Below, piece by piece: positions 8,963 through 17,900 of a stretch of DNA of 64,000 nucleotides (positions within the stretch are counted from its first letter, which is position 1; the number at the start of each line of letters is the position of its first letter). Made by a program: the position numbers and the translations under genes. The DNA is from Aquibium sp. ELW1220 (GTDB lineage Bacteria > Pseudomonadota > Alphaproteobacteria > Rhizobiales > Rhizobiaceae). The DNA is taken from assembly GCF_030398385.1 (NCBI RefSeq), contig NZ_JAOAOQ010000003.1:1-64000 (forward strand), written 5' to 3'. The notes under the pieces are model-generated. The model had not been told where the DNA came from. It was given only the letters and a program-made list of their open reading frames with translations, and did not search any database.

Positions 8963-10681
8963 ATGCGCCTCAACCTACGTGCGAAGATGCTGATCTTCAC
9001 CGCCGTGATCGCGGCGCTGCCGCTGATCGTGGCCGGCCAGTCGGTGATCCGCGTGGCGCGCGACGAGCTGAAGAGCGCCGCCAACGAGCAGCTCGCCGTG
9101 ACGGTGGACAAGGTGACCGGCGAATTCAACGACTTCCTGGAATATTCGCTCTACACGCCGCTCGACCTGATCCGGAACGCCATCTCGGGCGAGCAGCTCG
9201 GCTTCGAGGAAAAGATCGTGGTGCTGCGCCAGGGCATCGCCGACCTTCCCGACGTGGTGGTGCTGCAGGTGGACGTGGACGGCGTGCCGCGGCCGATCAC
9301 CGTGGTGCAGGAAGCCTATTTCGACCGGCTGAAAGCGCATTTCGACAATCCGCTCGACGTGCTGCGGGTGGATGCCGGGCAGTTCGAGACACCGGCCGAC
9401 GGGCGCGCGGCCGCACAGGTGGTGCGCATTTCCGAGACCGACGACTGGCTGGCGACGGTGAGCCTGCCGATCCCCGGCGGCATCCGCGATCGGGCGGCGA
9501 CGCTGCATGCGCGCGTCAACCTCGCCCGGCTGCGCGGCGCCGTGGAGGGCAATCCCTTTGCCAGGACCGGATCGATCCATGTGGTGGACGGCGACGGGCG
9601 TGTGGTCTTCGCCAGCGACGGCAGGCCGTGGAACCAGCCGGGCGTGCTGGCGAAGGCTGCGGACATGCTGGCGTCGGGCACGGCCACCGTGGCGGTGGAG
9701 CCGTTCACGCTGGACGACGGTTCGATCTCGCTCGGCGCCATCGCGCTGACGCGCGCCCTGCCCTTCGCTGTGGTGGCGGAGAAAGCCGAGGCGGATGCCT
9801 ATGCGCCGGTCAACGACATGATCCGCAGCCTGGCGCAGTGGCTGGCGATCGGGCTCGTCGCCGCGCTGGCGGGCGCGCTCCTGTTTGCGCTCGGCATCTC
9901 GCGGCCGATCCTGCGCATCGGCGAGGCGGCGTCGGAGATCGCCAAGGGGAACCTCGCGCACCGGGTGCGCGGCGTCGCCTCGCGCGACGAGATCGGAGAC
10001 CTGGCGACGCGCTTCAACGACATGATCGTGCAGCTGAACGAGCGCTTCGAACTGCAGAAGTTCGTTTCCGCCGGCACCATGCGGGCGATCCAGGACAGCG
10101 ATGCGCGCACGGTGCATCTCGGCGGCGAGCGGCGGCAGATGGCCGTGCTCTTCGCCGACATCCGCGGCTACACGGCGTTTTCGGAGAACCGCGAGCCGGA
10201 GGAGGTCGTGACCGTCCTCAACAGCTATTTCCAGAAGCTGGCCGACATCGTCACAGCCAACCACGGCGACATCGACAAATATGTCGGCGACCAGATCATG
10301 GCGGTGTTCGCGGGTGCCAACATGTCCAAGCACGCGGTGGAATGCGCCATCGGCATGATGAACGCCATGAACGAGATGGCGAGCCAGACCTCTGCCGACC
10401 TGAAGATCGGCATCGGCGTCAACTCCGGCGAGGTGGTGGTGGGCGCGATGGGCTCGACCCACCGCAAGGACTTCACCGTGCTCGGCGACCACGTGAACCT
10501 GGCGGCCCGGCTGTGCTCGGCGGCCGACCCGGACCAGACGCTGGTGTCGCGGGTGGTCTACGACGCGCTGCCGGCCAAGCTGCGCGACGCCGCGCGCGCC
10601 CTGCCGCCGATCTCGGTGAAGGGCAAGAAGGCGCAGATCGAGATCCACGCCTTCGGAGCACGGCAGATGCAGGCGGCGTGA
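8963..10681 (+). CDS. Membrane class III adenylate/guanylate cyclase with HAMP domain
   Basis: A 572-aa protein that should make a cyclic nucleotide, probably cAMP. An N-terminal membrane helix (about 9-29) is followed by a periplasmic sensor region of about 260 residues, a second helix (about 293-315), a HAMP linker and a C-terminal cyclase domain. Catalytic residues are complete: metal-binding D399 (FADIRGYT) and D443 (DKYVGDQ), base-selecting K439 and D503, and N512/R516 (VNLAAR) for transition-state binding. K plus D favours ATP over GTP, by family rules. The start was placed at 8963 because the hydrophobic helix follows directly; upstream in-frame codons at 8855 and on would add a low-complexity, non-conserved extension. 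It may signal the state of the upstream PKD proteins, which is inference from position only. Confidence 0.9.
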   Translation: MRLNLRAKMLIFTAVIAALPLIVAGQSVIRVARDELKSAANEQLAVTVDKVTGEFNDFLEYSLYTPLDLIRNAISGEQLGFEEKIVVLRQGIADLPDVVVLQVDVDGVPRPITVVQEAYFDRLKAHFDNPLDVLRVDAGQFETPADGRAAAQVVRISETDDWLATVSLPIPGGIRDRAATLHARVNLARLRGAVEGNPFARTGSIHVVDGDGRVVFASDGRPWNQPGVLAKAADMLASGTATVAVEPFTLDDGSISLGAIALTRALPFAVVAEKAEADAYAPVNDMIRSLAQWLAIGLVAALAGALLFALGISRPILRIGEAASEIAKGNLAHRVRGVASRDEIGDLATRFNDMIVQLNERFELQKFVSAGTMRAIQDSDARTVHLGGERRQMAVLFADIRGYTAFSENREPEEVVTVLNSYFQKLADIVTANHGDIDKYVGDQIMAVFAGANMSKHAVECAIGMMNAMNEMASQTSADLKIGIGVNSGEVVVGAMGSTHRKDFTVLGDHVNLAARLCSAADPDQTLVSRVVYDALPAKLRDAARALPPISVKGKKAQIEIHAFGARQMQAA

Positions 10682-10708
10682 GGGCTGGCGGGGGCGCCCC
10701 CTTCGGCC

Positions 10709-10912
10709 TCGTCATCCTGGGCGAAGCCGGAGCGAAGCGGAGGCGCTGACCCTGGATCCATGCCTCGGGCGATGTCGGGAGGCTGGACGGCGGAGAAACG
10801 CGACGACGTCGGGCGAACTCTCCTGCACCATCTCGTTCGTGTGCGACGGCAGGGCATGGATCCCGGATACGTCGTCCCTCGCTCCGCTCGGACGCCGTTC
10901 CGGGATGACGAA
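10709..10912. repeat. Mosaic inverted-repeat element, copy A1
   Basis: An intergenic element whose ends are imperfect inverted repeats: GTCATCC at the left and GGATGACGAA at the right, with inner arms around GGATCCATGCC and GGCATGGATCC. A second copy lies 289 bases downstream (10998-11201) with the same internal sequence, and more divergent relatives are at 26234-26470 and 50134-50370. It has no coding potential that is conserved between copies. Such elements are typical of Hyphomicrobiales genomes (established in general; this exact family not verified). Confidence 0.8.
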
Positions 10913-10997
10913 TGTCGGGGGCGGCGCGCCGAAGACACGGCGTCAGACCAATCGCCTCTCCGGCATCCGCTTTGCCGCGCCGGCGCCCCTTCAGCGT

Positions 10998-11201
10998 CGT
11001 CATCCCGGGCGAAGCCGGATCGAAGCGGAGGCGCAGACCCGGGATCCATGCCTCGGACGATGTCGAGAGGCTGGACGGCGGAGAAATACGACGACGTCGG
11101 GCGAACTCTCCTGCACCATCTCGTTCGTGTGCGACGGCGAGGCGTGGATCCCGGATACGGCGTCCTTCGCTCCGCTCGGACGCCGTTCCGGGATGACGAA
11201 G
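10998..11201. repeat. Mosaic inverted-repeat element, copy A2
   Basis: Direct repeat of the element at 10709-10912, about 204 bases long and highly similar throughout, including the internal region around GGCTGGACGGCGGAGAAA. It again begins with a GTCATCC arm and ends in the complementary GGATGACGAA arm. Two copies in tandem between a cyclase gene and the convergent ialB-like gene could act in mRNA 3'-end processing or may simply be neutral. Confidence 0.8.
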
Positions 11202-11231
11202 GCGGGGGGCGCGTCTGGCGCGAGCACCTCA

Positions 11232-11283
11232 ACGGCCCTCATCCTGAGGTGCGAGCGAAGCGAGCCTCGAAGGACGCACGACG
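11232..11283. repeat. Short dispersed repeat (TCATCCTGAGGTGCG type)
   Basis: The segment reads from a CCTCATCCTGAGGTGCGAGC start to an end near GCCTCGAAGGACGCACGA, a pattern I recognise as a widespread intergenic element in Hyphomicrobiales. A diverged relative in the opposite orientation is visible at about 49219-49280 (GTGCGTCCTTCGAGGC). No gene is present in the 10682-11309 interval outside these repeats. Confidence 0.55.
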
Positions 11284-11309
11284 ATGACGGCGCGCAAAAC
11301 TCGCGACGC

Positions 11310-11335
11310 CGGCGGAACGGAACTCCGTCCCGCCG
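11310..11335 (-). terminator. Hairpin terminator after ialB-like gene
   Basis: An 11-bp stem (CGGCGGAACGG / CCGTCCCGCCG, one G-U wobble in the minus-strand RNA) with a 4-base loop. It lies 19 bases beyond the stop codon of the minus-strand ialB-like gene. No long U-run follows, so termination strength is uncertain. Confidence 0.6.
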
Positions 11336-11354
11336 AACCTCGCAGCCGTTGGTA

Positions 11355-11984
11355 TCAGTTCGCGGCCTTGGCCTTTTCCTGCTCTTCCTTGAGCTTCTTG
11401 GCGAAGTCCTCGTTGTTCTTCGACACGAACTCCTGAAGCTTCTTCTGGCGGTCCTCGATGTCGGCCTGCTGCAGCGGCGCGCCGTCGAAGGCGGCGGTGA
11501 AGCCCGAGAGCGAGACCTTGATCGGGTTCGGCTGGTTCTGGAAGTTGACCGAGGTGAGCGTCAGCTCGGTGCCCTTCTTGAAGGCCGCGACCAGTTCGTC
11601 GGTCATCGGGACCTCGGCCACGCAGCGGTCGGGGAAGCAGACGGCGTAGTCGACCTTCTGCGGCTTGGACGTGTCGACCTGCATGCCGATGCCGGGCATC
11701 ATCATGCGGCCGGTGGGCACGGTCACCTGGAAGACCTTGCGGTTCACCTTGCCCTTGACCTCGATCAGGCTGACGCCGGTGATCAGCTGGCCGGAATCGG
11801 CAACGACGATGTTCTGCACGTTGCAGATGTCGATGTCTTCCTGCTTGGAGCAGGCCTTGAACCAGCCGCGCGGCGGCTGACCGGGCTGCTGCGCGAGCAC
11901 CGGTGCGGCGCTCGCCACAACGAAGCCGGCCACGCCGGCCGCGTAGATTGCAAAGCGGGGTGCGGAGATACTCTTCGACTGCAT
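11355..11984 (-). CDS. IalB-family (invasion-associated locus B) periplasmic protein
   Basis: A 209-aa secreted protein of the IalB family, named after the Bartonella invasion locus but widespread in non-pathogenic alphaproteobacteria, with an unknown biochemical role in the periplasm or outer membrane. A signal peptide with a hydrophobic core (about 10-30) ends at VLA before QQPGQ. The family core with cysteines (WFKAC, CNVQN, CFPDRC) follows, and the C-terminus is a charged Lys/Glu-rich helix. The start at 11984 is preceded by AGAGGAAG and gives a normal signal peptide; longer upstream starts would bury it. It is divergent from the solute-binding gene across a 236-base gap. Confidence 0.9.
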   Translation of the reverse strand: MQSKSISAPRFAIYAAGVAGFVVASAAPVLAQQPGQPPRGWFKACSKQEDIDICNVQNIVVADSGQLITGVSLIEVKGKVNRKVFQVTVPTGRMMMPGIGMQVDTSKPQKVDYAVCFPDRCVAEVPMTDELVAAFKKGTELTLTSVNFQNQPNPIKVSLSGFTAAFDGAPLQQADIEDRQKKLQEFVSKNNEDFAKKLKEEQEKAKAAN

Positions 11985-12220
11985 CGGTTGCGCTTCCTCT
12001 CGAGTTTCGGTGCCTGAACCTTGGCCGCTCAATGTTGGCCAAATGAGGCGACAGCATGACTTGGCCGCGCGGCCCTGGCTGACCATAATCTTTCTGCCGC
12101 CGCGTGTTACACCCGCGGGCGGGGCGAATCCAGTATCGTCGTCCGGATTTGCGCCGCTTTATGCTGCAAGGGGTGCAGCCTGGGCCTGTCGTGTTACGGT
12201 GGACCGAATCACACCGCCAG

Positions 12221-14041
12221 ATGACGACGGCCGACATGAGACCCTTCACGCCCCTTCTCGCCCTGGCGCTCTGCGCCCTCCCCTTCGCCGCCGCGCCGGC
12301 CGGCGCGGCGGCGCGCCACGCGATCGCCATGCATGGCGAGCCGGCGCTGCCGGCCAATTTCGCGCACCTGCCCTATGCCAATCCCGATGCGCCGAAGGGC
12401 GGGACGATCAACCACGCCGTGCAGGGCACCTTCGACAGCCTGAACCCGCTGATCATCCAGGGTTCCGGCGCACGCGGCATTCTCGATCTCCTCTACGGCA
12501 ACAACGTCTTCGAGACGCTGATGATGCGCTCCTACGACGAGCCCTTCACGCTCTATCCGCTGCTGGCCGAGACGATCGACACCGACGAGGCCCGGACCTA
12601 TGCCGAGTTCACGCTCGACGCCCGCGCCCGCTTTTCGGACGGGCAGCCGGTGACACCCGAGGACGTGATCTTCACCTTCGAGCTGCTGCGCGACAAGGGC
12701 TTCCCGCGCTATGCGACCACGGTCAACAAGCTCGCGTCGATGGAGAAGGTGGGCGAGCGCGGCGTGCGCTTCACCTTCGAGACGCCGGACCGCGAGCTGC
12801 CGCTGATCCTCGGCCTGATGCCGGTGCTGCCGAAGCACACGATCGATGCGGCGACCTTCGACAAGTCGACGCTCGCGCCGATGACCGGCAGCGGCCCGTA
12901 CCGGATCGCGACGGTGCGCCCGGGCGAACTGCTCGAGCTCGAACGCAACCCGGACTACTGGGGCAAGGACATTCCTTCCAAGCGCGGCTTCGACAATTTC
13001 GACACGATCCGCCTCACCTACTTCCGCGACGAGAACGCCATGTTCGAGGCCTTCAAGAAGGGGCTGATCGACGTGTTCCCGGAAGGCAGCTCGACCCGCT
13101 GGACCAGCGACTACGACTTTCCGGCGGTGGCGAGCGGCGCGGTGGCGAAGGACGTCTTCGACAGCGGCCTGCCGTCCGGCATGTACGGCTTCGTGATGAA
13201 CACCAGGCGGCCGGTGTTTGAGGATCGCGCCGCGCGGCGGGCGCTGGCCGGGCTGTTCGACTTCGAATGGGCGAACCAGAACCTGTTCAACGGCGTCTAC
13301 ACCCGAACGAAGAGCTACTGGGACGGCTCCGAGCTCGGCTCGCACGGCGTGCCGGCGAGCGCGGCCGAAGAGGCCCTGCTCGCGCCTTTCCCCGACGCAG
13401 TCGACCCCGCAATCCTGACGGGCGAATGGGCCCCGCCGGTCTCCGACGGCACCGGCCGCGACCGCGGCTTCCTGCGCCAGGCCTTCGAGGCGCTGAAGGC
13501 TGCGGGCTATGACATGAAGGACCGGCGGATGGTTTCGCCCGATGGGCAGCCCTTCGCCTTCGAGATCATGCTCAAGGCCAATGGCGGCCAGGAACTGGCG
13601 CTGGCCTGGCAGCGGACGCTCGCCAGCCTCGGCATCGAGGCCTCGATCCGCTCGGTCGATGCCGCGCAGTACCAGCAGCGGCTCCTGACGCGCGACTACG
13701 ACGTCATCCTGGCGAGCTATTCAGCTTCGCTGTCGCCGGGCGTCGAGCAGGTCGGCCGCTGGGGCTCGGCCTCGAAGGACGCGCAGGGCTCGTGGAATTT
13801 CGCCGGCGTCGCCGAGCCTGCCGTCGACGCGCTGATCGAGGCGCTGCTCCAGGCGCGCGAGCGCGGCGACTTCATCGAGGCGGTGCGGGCGCTCGACCGG
13901 ACGCTGCTCTCCGGCGCCTATGTCGTGCCGCTCTATCATCAGGGCGAGCAATGGGTCGGCCGCTGGACACGCATCGCGCATGGCGGCAAGGTGCCGCTCT
14001 ACGGCTACCAGCTGCCGACCTGGTGGCGCGTCGCAGACTGA
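12221..14041 (+). CDS. Extracellular solute-binding protein, family 5 (YejA-like)
   Basis: A periplasmic binding protein of about 606 aa for an oligopeptide-type ABC importer. An N-terminal signal peptide (hydrophobic run LLALALCALPFAAAPAGAAA) is followed by the family hallmark AMHGEPALPANFAHLPYANP, PKGGTI and FDSLNPLIIQG, close to YejA, the binding component of YejABEF (microcin C or peptide uptake). No permease or ATPase genes are adjacent, so it must work with a transporter encoded elsewhere, as orphan YejA paralogues do. Starts at 12221 and 12236 are both possible; neither has a strong ribosome binding site. Confidence 0.9.
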   Translation: MTTADMRPFTPLLALALCALPFAAAPAGAAARHAIAMHGEPALPANFAHLPYANPDAPKGGTINHAVQGTFDSLNPLIIQGSGARGILDLLYGNNVFETLMMRSYDEPFTLYPLLAETIDTDEARTYAEFTLDARARFSDGQPVTPEDVIFTFELLRDKGFPRYATTVNKLASMEKVGERGVRFTFETPDRELPLILGLMPVLPKHTIDAATFDKSTLAPMTGSGPYRIATVRPGELLELERNPDYWGKDIPSKRGFDNFDTIRLTYFRDENAMFEAFKKGLIDVFPEGSSTRWTSDYDFPAVASGAVAKDVFDSGLPSGMYGFVMNTRRPVFEDRAARRALAGLFDFEWANQNLFNGVYTRTKSYWDGSELGSHGVPASAAEEALLAPFPDAVDPAILTGEWAPPVSDGTGRDRGFLRQAFEALKAAGYDMKDRRMVSPDGQPFAFEIMLKANGGQELALAWQRTLASLGIEASIRSVDAAQYQQRLLTRDYDVILASYSASLSPGVEQVGRWGSASKDAQGSWNFAGVAEPAVDALIEALLQARERGDFIEAVRALDRTLLSGAYVVPLYHQGEQWVGRWTRIAHGGKVPLYGYQLPTWWRVAD

Positions 14042-14108
14042 GACCGGCCGGCCGCGCGGCCGCCGCAGAAACCCCGTTCCGACCCGCAGCGCAGACATGG
14101 AGCCCGCC

Positions 14109-14786
14109 ATGAACCAGACGCAGACCGTCCGCATCGACGTCATCTCCGACGTCGTGTGCCCCTGGTGCTTCCTCGGCCAGAAGCGCCTCGACCGCGCCAT
14201 CGAGCTTGCCGACGGCATCGCGGTCGACGTGCGCTGGCGACCCTACCAGCTCGACCCGACGATCCCGGCCGAAGGACTCGAGCGCAAGTCCTACATGCTG
14301 GCGAAATTCGGCAGCGCGGAGCGGCTGCGCCAGGCGCACGACACGCTGATGGGCGCCGGCCAGGCCGAGGGCATTCCCTTCGCCTTCGACGCGATCACGG
14401 TTTCGCCGAACACGCTCGACGCCCACCGGGTGATCCGCTGGGCGGGCTCGGCCGGACCGGAGATCCAGAACCGGCTGGCGCGGCGCCTGTTCGAGCTCTA
14501 CTTCCAGGAAGGCCGCAATGTCGGCGACCCGGACGAACTGATCGCCGCGGCAAGCGACGCGGGCATGGACGCGGCCGTCGTCGAGACGCTGCTGCCCACC
14601 GACGCCGACCGCGACGCCGTCACCGAGGAGATCGCCACCGCGTCCCGCATGGGCGTGCGCGGCGTGCCCTGCTTCATCATCGAGAACAAATACGCCGTGA
14701 TGGGCGCGCAGGACCCGCAGACGCTGGCAGACGCGATCAGGCAGGCGGCGGAGCTGAAGGCGAAGGGGGAGATGGAGGGGGCGTGA
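14109..14786 (+). CDS. FrnE/DsbA-family thioredoxin-fold oxidoreductase
   Basis: A 225-aa cytoplasmic DsbA-like protein of the FrnE type (no signal peptide). The active site is C17-P-W-C20 near the N-terminus, and the cis-proline loop is at GVRGVPCF. It would act as a disulfide isomerase or oxidoreductase, or as a 2-hydroxychromene isomerase-like fold protein. ATG 14109 is preferred over 14097 because GGAG lies six bases upstream. The last 184 bases of this gene are repeated at 24446-24629, on the far side of a lower-GC island; the copy here remains full length. Confidence 0.9.
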   Translation: MNQTQTVRIDVISDVVCPWCFLGQKRLDRAIELADGIAVDVRWRPYQLDPTIPAEGLERKSYMLAKFGSAERLRQAHDTLMGAGQAEGIPFAFDAITVSPNTLDAHRVIRWAGSAGPEIQNRLARRLFELYFQEGRNVGDPDELIAAASDAGMDAAVVETLLPTDADRDAVTEEIATASRMGVRGVPCFIIENKYAVMGAQDPQTLADAIRQAAELKAKGEMEGA

Positions 14787-14787
14787 G
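14604..14787 (+). repeat. Left direct repeat flanking the SIR2/AAA island
   Basis: 184 bases covering the 3' end of the FrnE-like gene match 24446-24629 with only three mismatches, at a constant offset of 9842. The repeat begins at GCCGACCGCGACGCC and ends at the stop codon. Direct repeats of a gene's 3' end at both sides of a foreign segment are the classic footprint of an inserted genomic island or of recombination between gene copies. No integrase gene is present between the repeats. Confidence 0.9.
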
Positions 14788-14918
14788 CGCGGGGTCTGCG
14801 GGAGCCGCGCCAAAATCGAGCTGGGGACGCGCTTCGACTTCGGAAGAGATCTGCACGGTGCGGCAATGCTGCACGTTACGATCAGGCGTTCGCTACGCTC
14901 GGTGCTTCACCTCATGTG

Positions 14919-17900
14919 TCAGTTTTGCGGCCGCTCCTGGACGCGCGATATCAGGTGCAGTTCGTCGAATGCCGATTCCGCACGCGCAATTTCGATCTGA
15001 TTGTTGTTCCGCTTCGCAATGTCGAGACAGGTGAAGAGCAGCTTGTTGGCCTGATCCTTCAAGCCGCGCATTGCCAACACCCGGGCATAGTTGGTCATCG
15101 CCGAGTTCAATCGCAGGTTCATGCCGTTGCGCTTTGCCATGACCATGGCGCGCGACAAGAGCGATCCTGCCAGGGTGGATTCGCCCTGTTCCAGCAACAG
15201 CCTCGCCCTGACGGTAAGGACGTCGCTCAGCAACGAGGGCATCTCCATCGTCTCCGCATAATCCTCGATGAGTTGCAACTGCGCCAGGGTGGACCGGATG
15301 GAGAAGTCCCGTTTCGTTCGGGTGGCGATGTCAACCAGGATCAGTGACAACCGGGCTCGCTTGTGGAGGTCTTCGTGCCCGCCCGCCTGGGCGAAACTGA
15401 TGGCGCTCTCGATGTGCATTCTCGCCTCGTCCGTCCGGCCGCGCATGCGTTCCAGATCGCCGAGGTGCTTGGAGAAGATCGAGCAGGCTCTCGAATCGTC
15501 GTAGACGCGCAGCACCCTGATCGCCCTCGTATAGCGCCGTTCCGCGTCGTCGAGATCGCCGCGCAAGTGCTGAACGAGGCCCAGATAGCCGTGGGCGATA
15601 TGCCATATGCGGCCGGGGCGGGAACTATAGCGTCGTTCGCTCTCGCAGATCGCCTGCAGCCGCGTGAAGGCGCTTTCCAGTCGACCGCGTTCGATCTGCG
15701 TGACGGCGAGGTTCAGTGACAGATGATTGTATTGCGGCCCGCCGTCGCGGAGCCCTTCGATTTCGCGATTGAAGTGGATCGCCTGTCGCAGAAGGCTGGC
15801 CGCGTCTCGCAGGTTTCCCTGAACCAGGCAGATGACACCACACTCGTTGTAAAGCCAGACGATCTCATCGCGGTAGAACGCCGCGAGCTGGGTCTTGGCG
15901 GCGTCCTCTGGGCTGTAGTTCAGCGGATTGATGCCGTCCTTCTCGAATATCTCCCAAGCTTTTCGGATGAGCCAGCGGACCTGCACACGATAGGCCTCGA
16001 AATATCCGCGCGGCGGTTTGCTTCTGCCCGCATCGATGCCCTCGAAGCGCGACACGACGGCTACGGAAAAGGTCGAGCGCACGAGCGACAATGCGCAGCG
16101 CAGCGCCTGGACCCTCGTGGTATGGGCGGCTTCTCCGAAATGCCAGCGCTGGCCGGCACGATCGCGGCCACCCCGGTCCGGGTACTGCGACAGGCTGTCG
16201 ACAAGTTCGCGCATGAACTGATACGATTCCTGGTTGAGGCGGGGCAGGTCGGCAGGCATGGAAGCATAGACCGAGGGCGCCAGACTGTTGATTTCGGCGA
16301 ACTCGCGCGGCCCGCTCCCCATCTTCTGAAGGATGTGCCGCTGCATCAGCCGGTGCAATCCGTACCGATATGTGTGAACCGGATCGGCGCCTTGCTCGAA
16401 ATAGGCTTCCCGTTCCTTGTCGTTCGCACATTGACGATAGAGTTCGGAAAGCCTCGGATGCGGCTCGAGCCGGAAGATCAGGCCGCGTTCGGCCAGAACG
16501 GTCAGCGCCTGCATGACACGCAGATTGCGGGAGCGCTCGCGGCCTTCCGGCAGTTTGTCGAAATAGTCCAGAATCTGCGGTGTCCGCACCAGAATGTCGG
16601 CGCTGCACGGTGCCCCGATCACCGCCAGATGGCGCAGGATGAGGAGATGCAGTTCGCAGTCATTGTGCGGTTCTCCGATCACATGGAAGGCGTCGTAGGC
16701 GTCGAGCACGTCGTGCAGAACCGTCTCCTCCCGCTTGCTGACGCTGACGGCCTTGACGTGGTCGATCGTCTTGCGGATGAAGGTCTGCGCCCTTTGCACG
16801 CCGTCGGTCACGTCCCTGCCGCTGAGCGCATGGCGCTGCGCTGCGGCCAGCAGGATCGTCAGACAGTAGCGGTTGCTGTTGAGGATGGTGCGGATACCGC
16901 GCCACTCACGGAAGACATGCGCGTTATCGCTCTGGTCGTTGAAGGGCTCAACCAGCATCTTCCGATGCTTATGCACGTCCCCCGTTCCCGTCACGTCAGT
17001 CAAGATCGCGTGGACACGCGCCAGTCGTCTTTCCTTGATTTGTATGTGGGCAGCGAGGCATTCTCTCGGAGAAGGCTCTTTCCAAGCATCCTCCAGTGAA
17101 GAATCTTCTGCCGATACGTCAATCATACTCCAGATTTTCGCAGGCTTTTCGTCACCATATTTTTTGCTTGGAATTCGAAAATTGTACACTATCTCACGCG
17201 AATTACGCTTAATGAGCTCTGCTGATTTCTCGCTAGAATTTCCTTTGTAGTAAAGCCAAAACAAAGCTGCGAGCGGCCGAAAATTATCGACGAGAACGTC
17301 GACAGGTTTCGCGACACGCGCGAGATGGACATAGCAGACGTCGCTCGGTTTGAGATGCCTGGGAAGTTCGATCGGCTGGGCATCGGCGACGGGCAGCGCG
17401 TTTGCCTCGCGTTTATCGTCGGTGTCACCTCTGTTCGGCACAATTGAGCCATACCGTATCTTCATCCCCGTTCTGCAGGCAGCCGAATGCGAGCGGGACG
17501 CAAAGGCGATTCCGGAACTCTGCATACGGCGCTCGACGGTCTGAGAGGCAGCTTCGTCCCAGGGAAGGCTCCCGCGGGCGATGGGAACGAAGACAGTTTT
17601 GTCAGCGGCGCTTTCCAATCCGCGACGCTCTGCCTCGGACGGAACATCCAGCTCCGGCTCATACTCCTTGATGACGGACCGGTAGCGCGCGAAGAACGGC
17701 GTGTTCTCCACGAGGATTTCGCCGAGATTATCTTCGTTGGTAACGAGTACGAGGTCATAGGGAGTCTGACGCATGACCTTCTTCGTCAGCAGCGTCAGCA
17801 ACTCCTCGATCTCGCGGTTCTTCGGTAACCCGCCTGCATAATGCAGCATCTCGACGCCCGTTATGCACAGCAGCAGTCGTGGGTAGACCCTTCGCCTTCC

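Noticed and set aside
14787-14810. GCGCGG/CCGCGC hairpin after the FrnE-like gene
   Set aside because: Only six base pairs with a 12-base loop and no T-run; too weak to call a terminator.
14500-14830. tRNA or integrase attachment site at the island edge
   Set aside because: No tRNA-like sequence and no integrase gene inside the island; the repeat is purely FrnE coding sequence.
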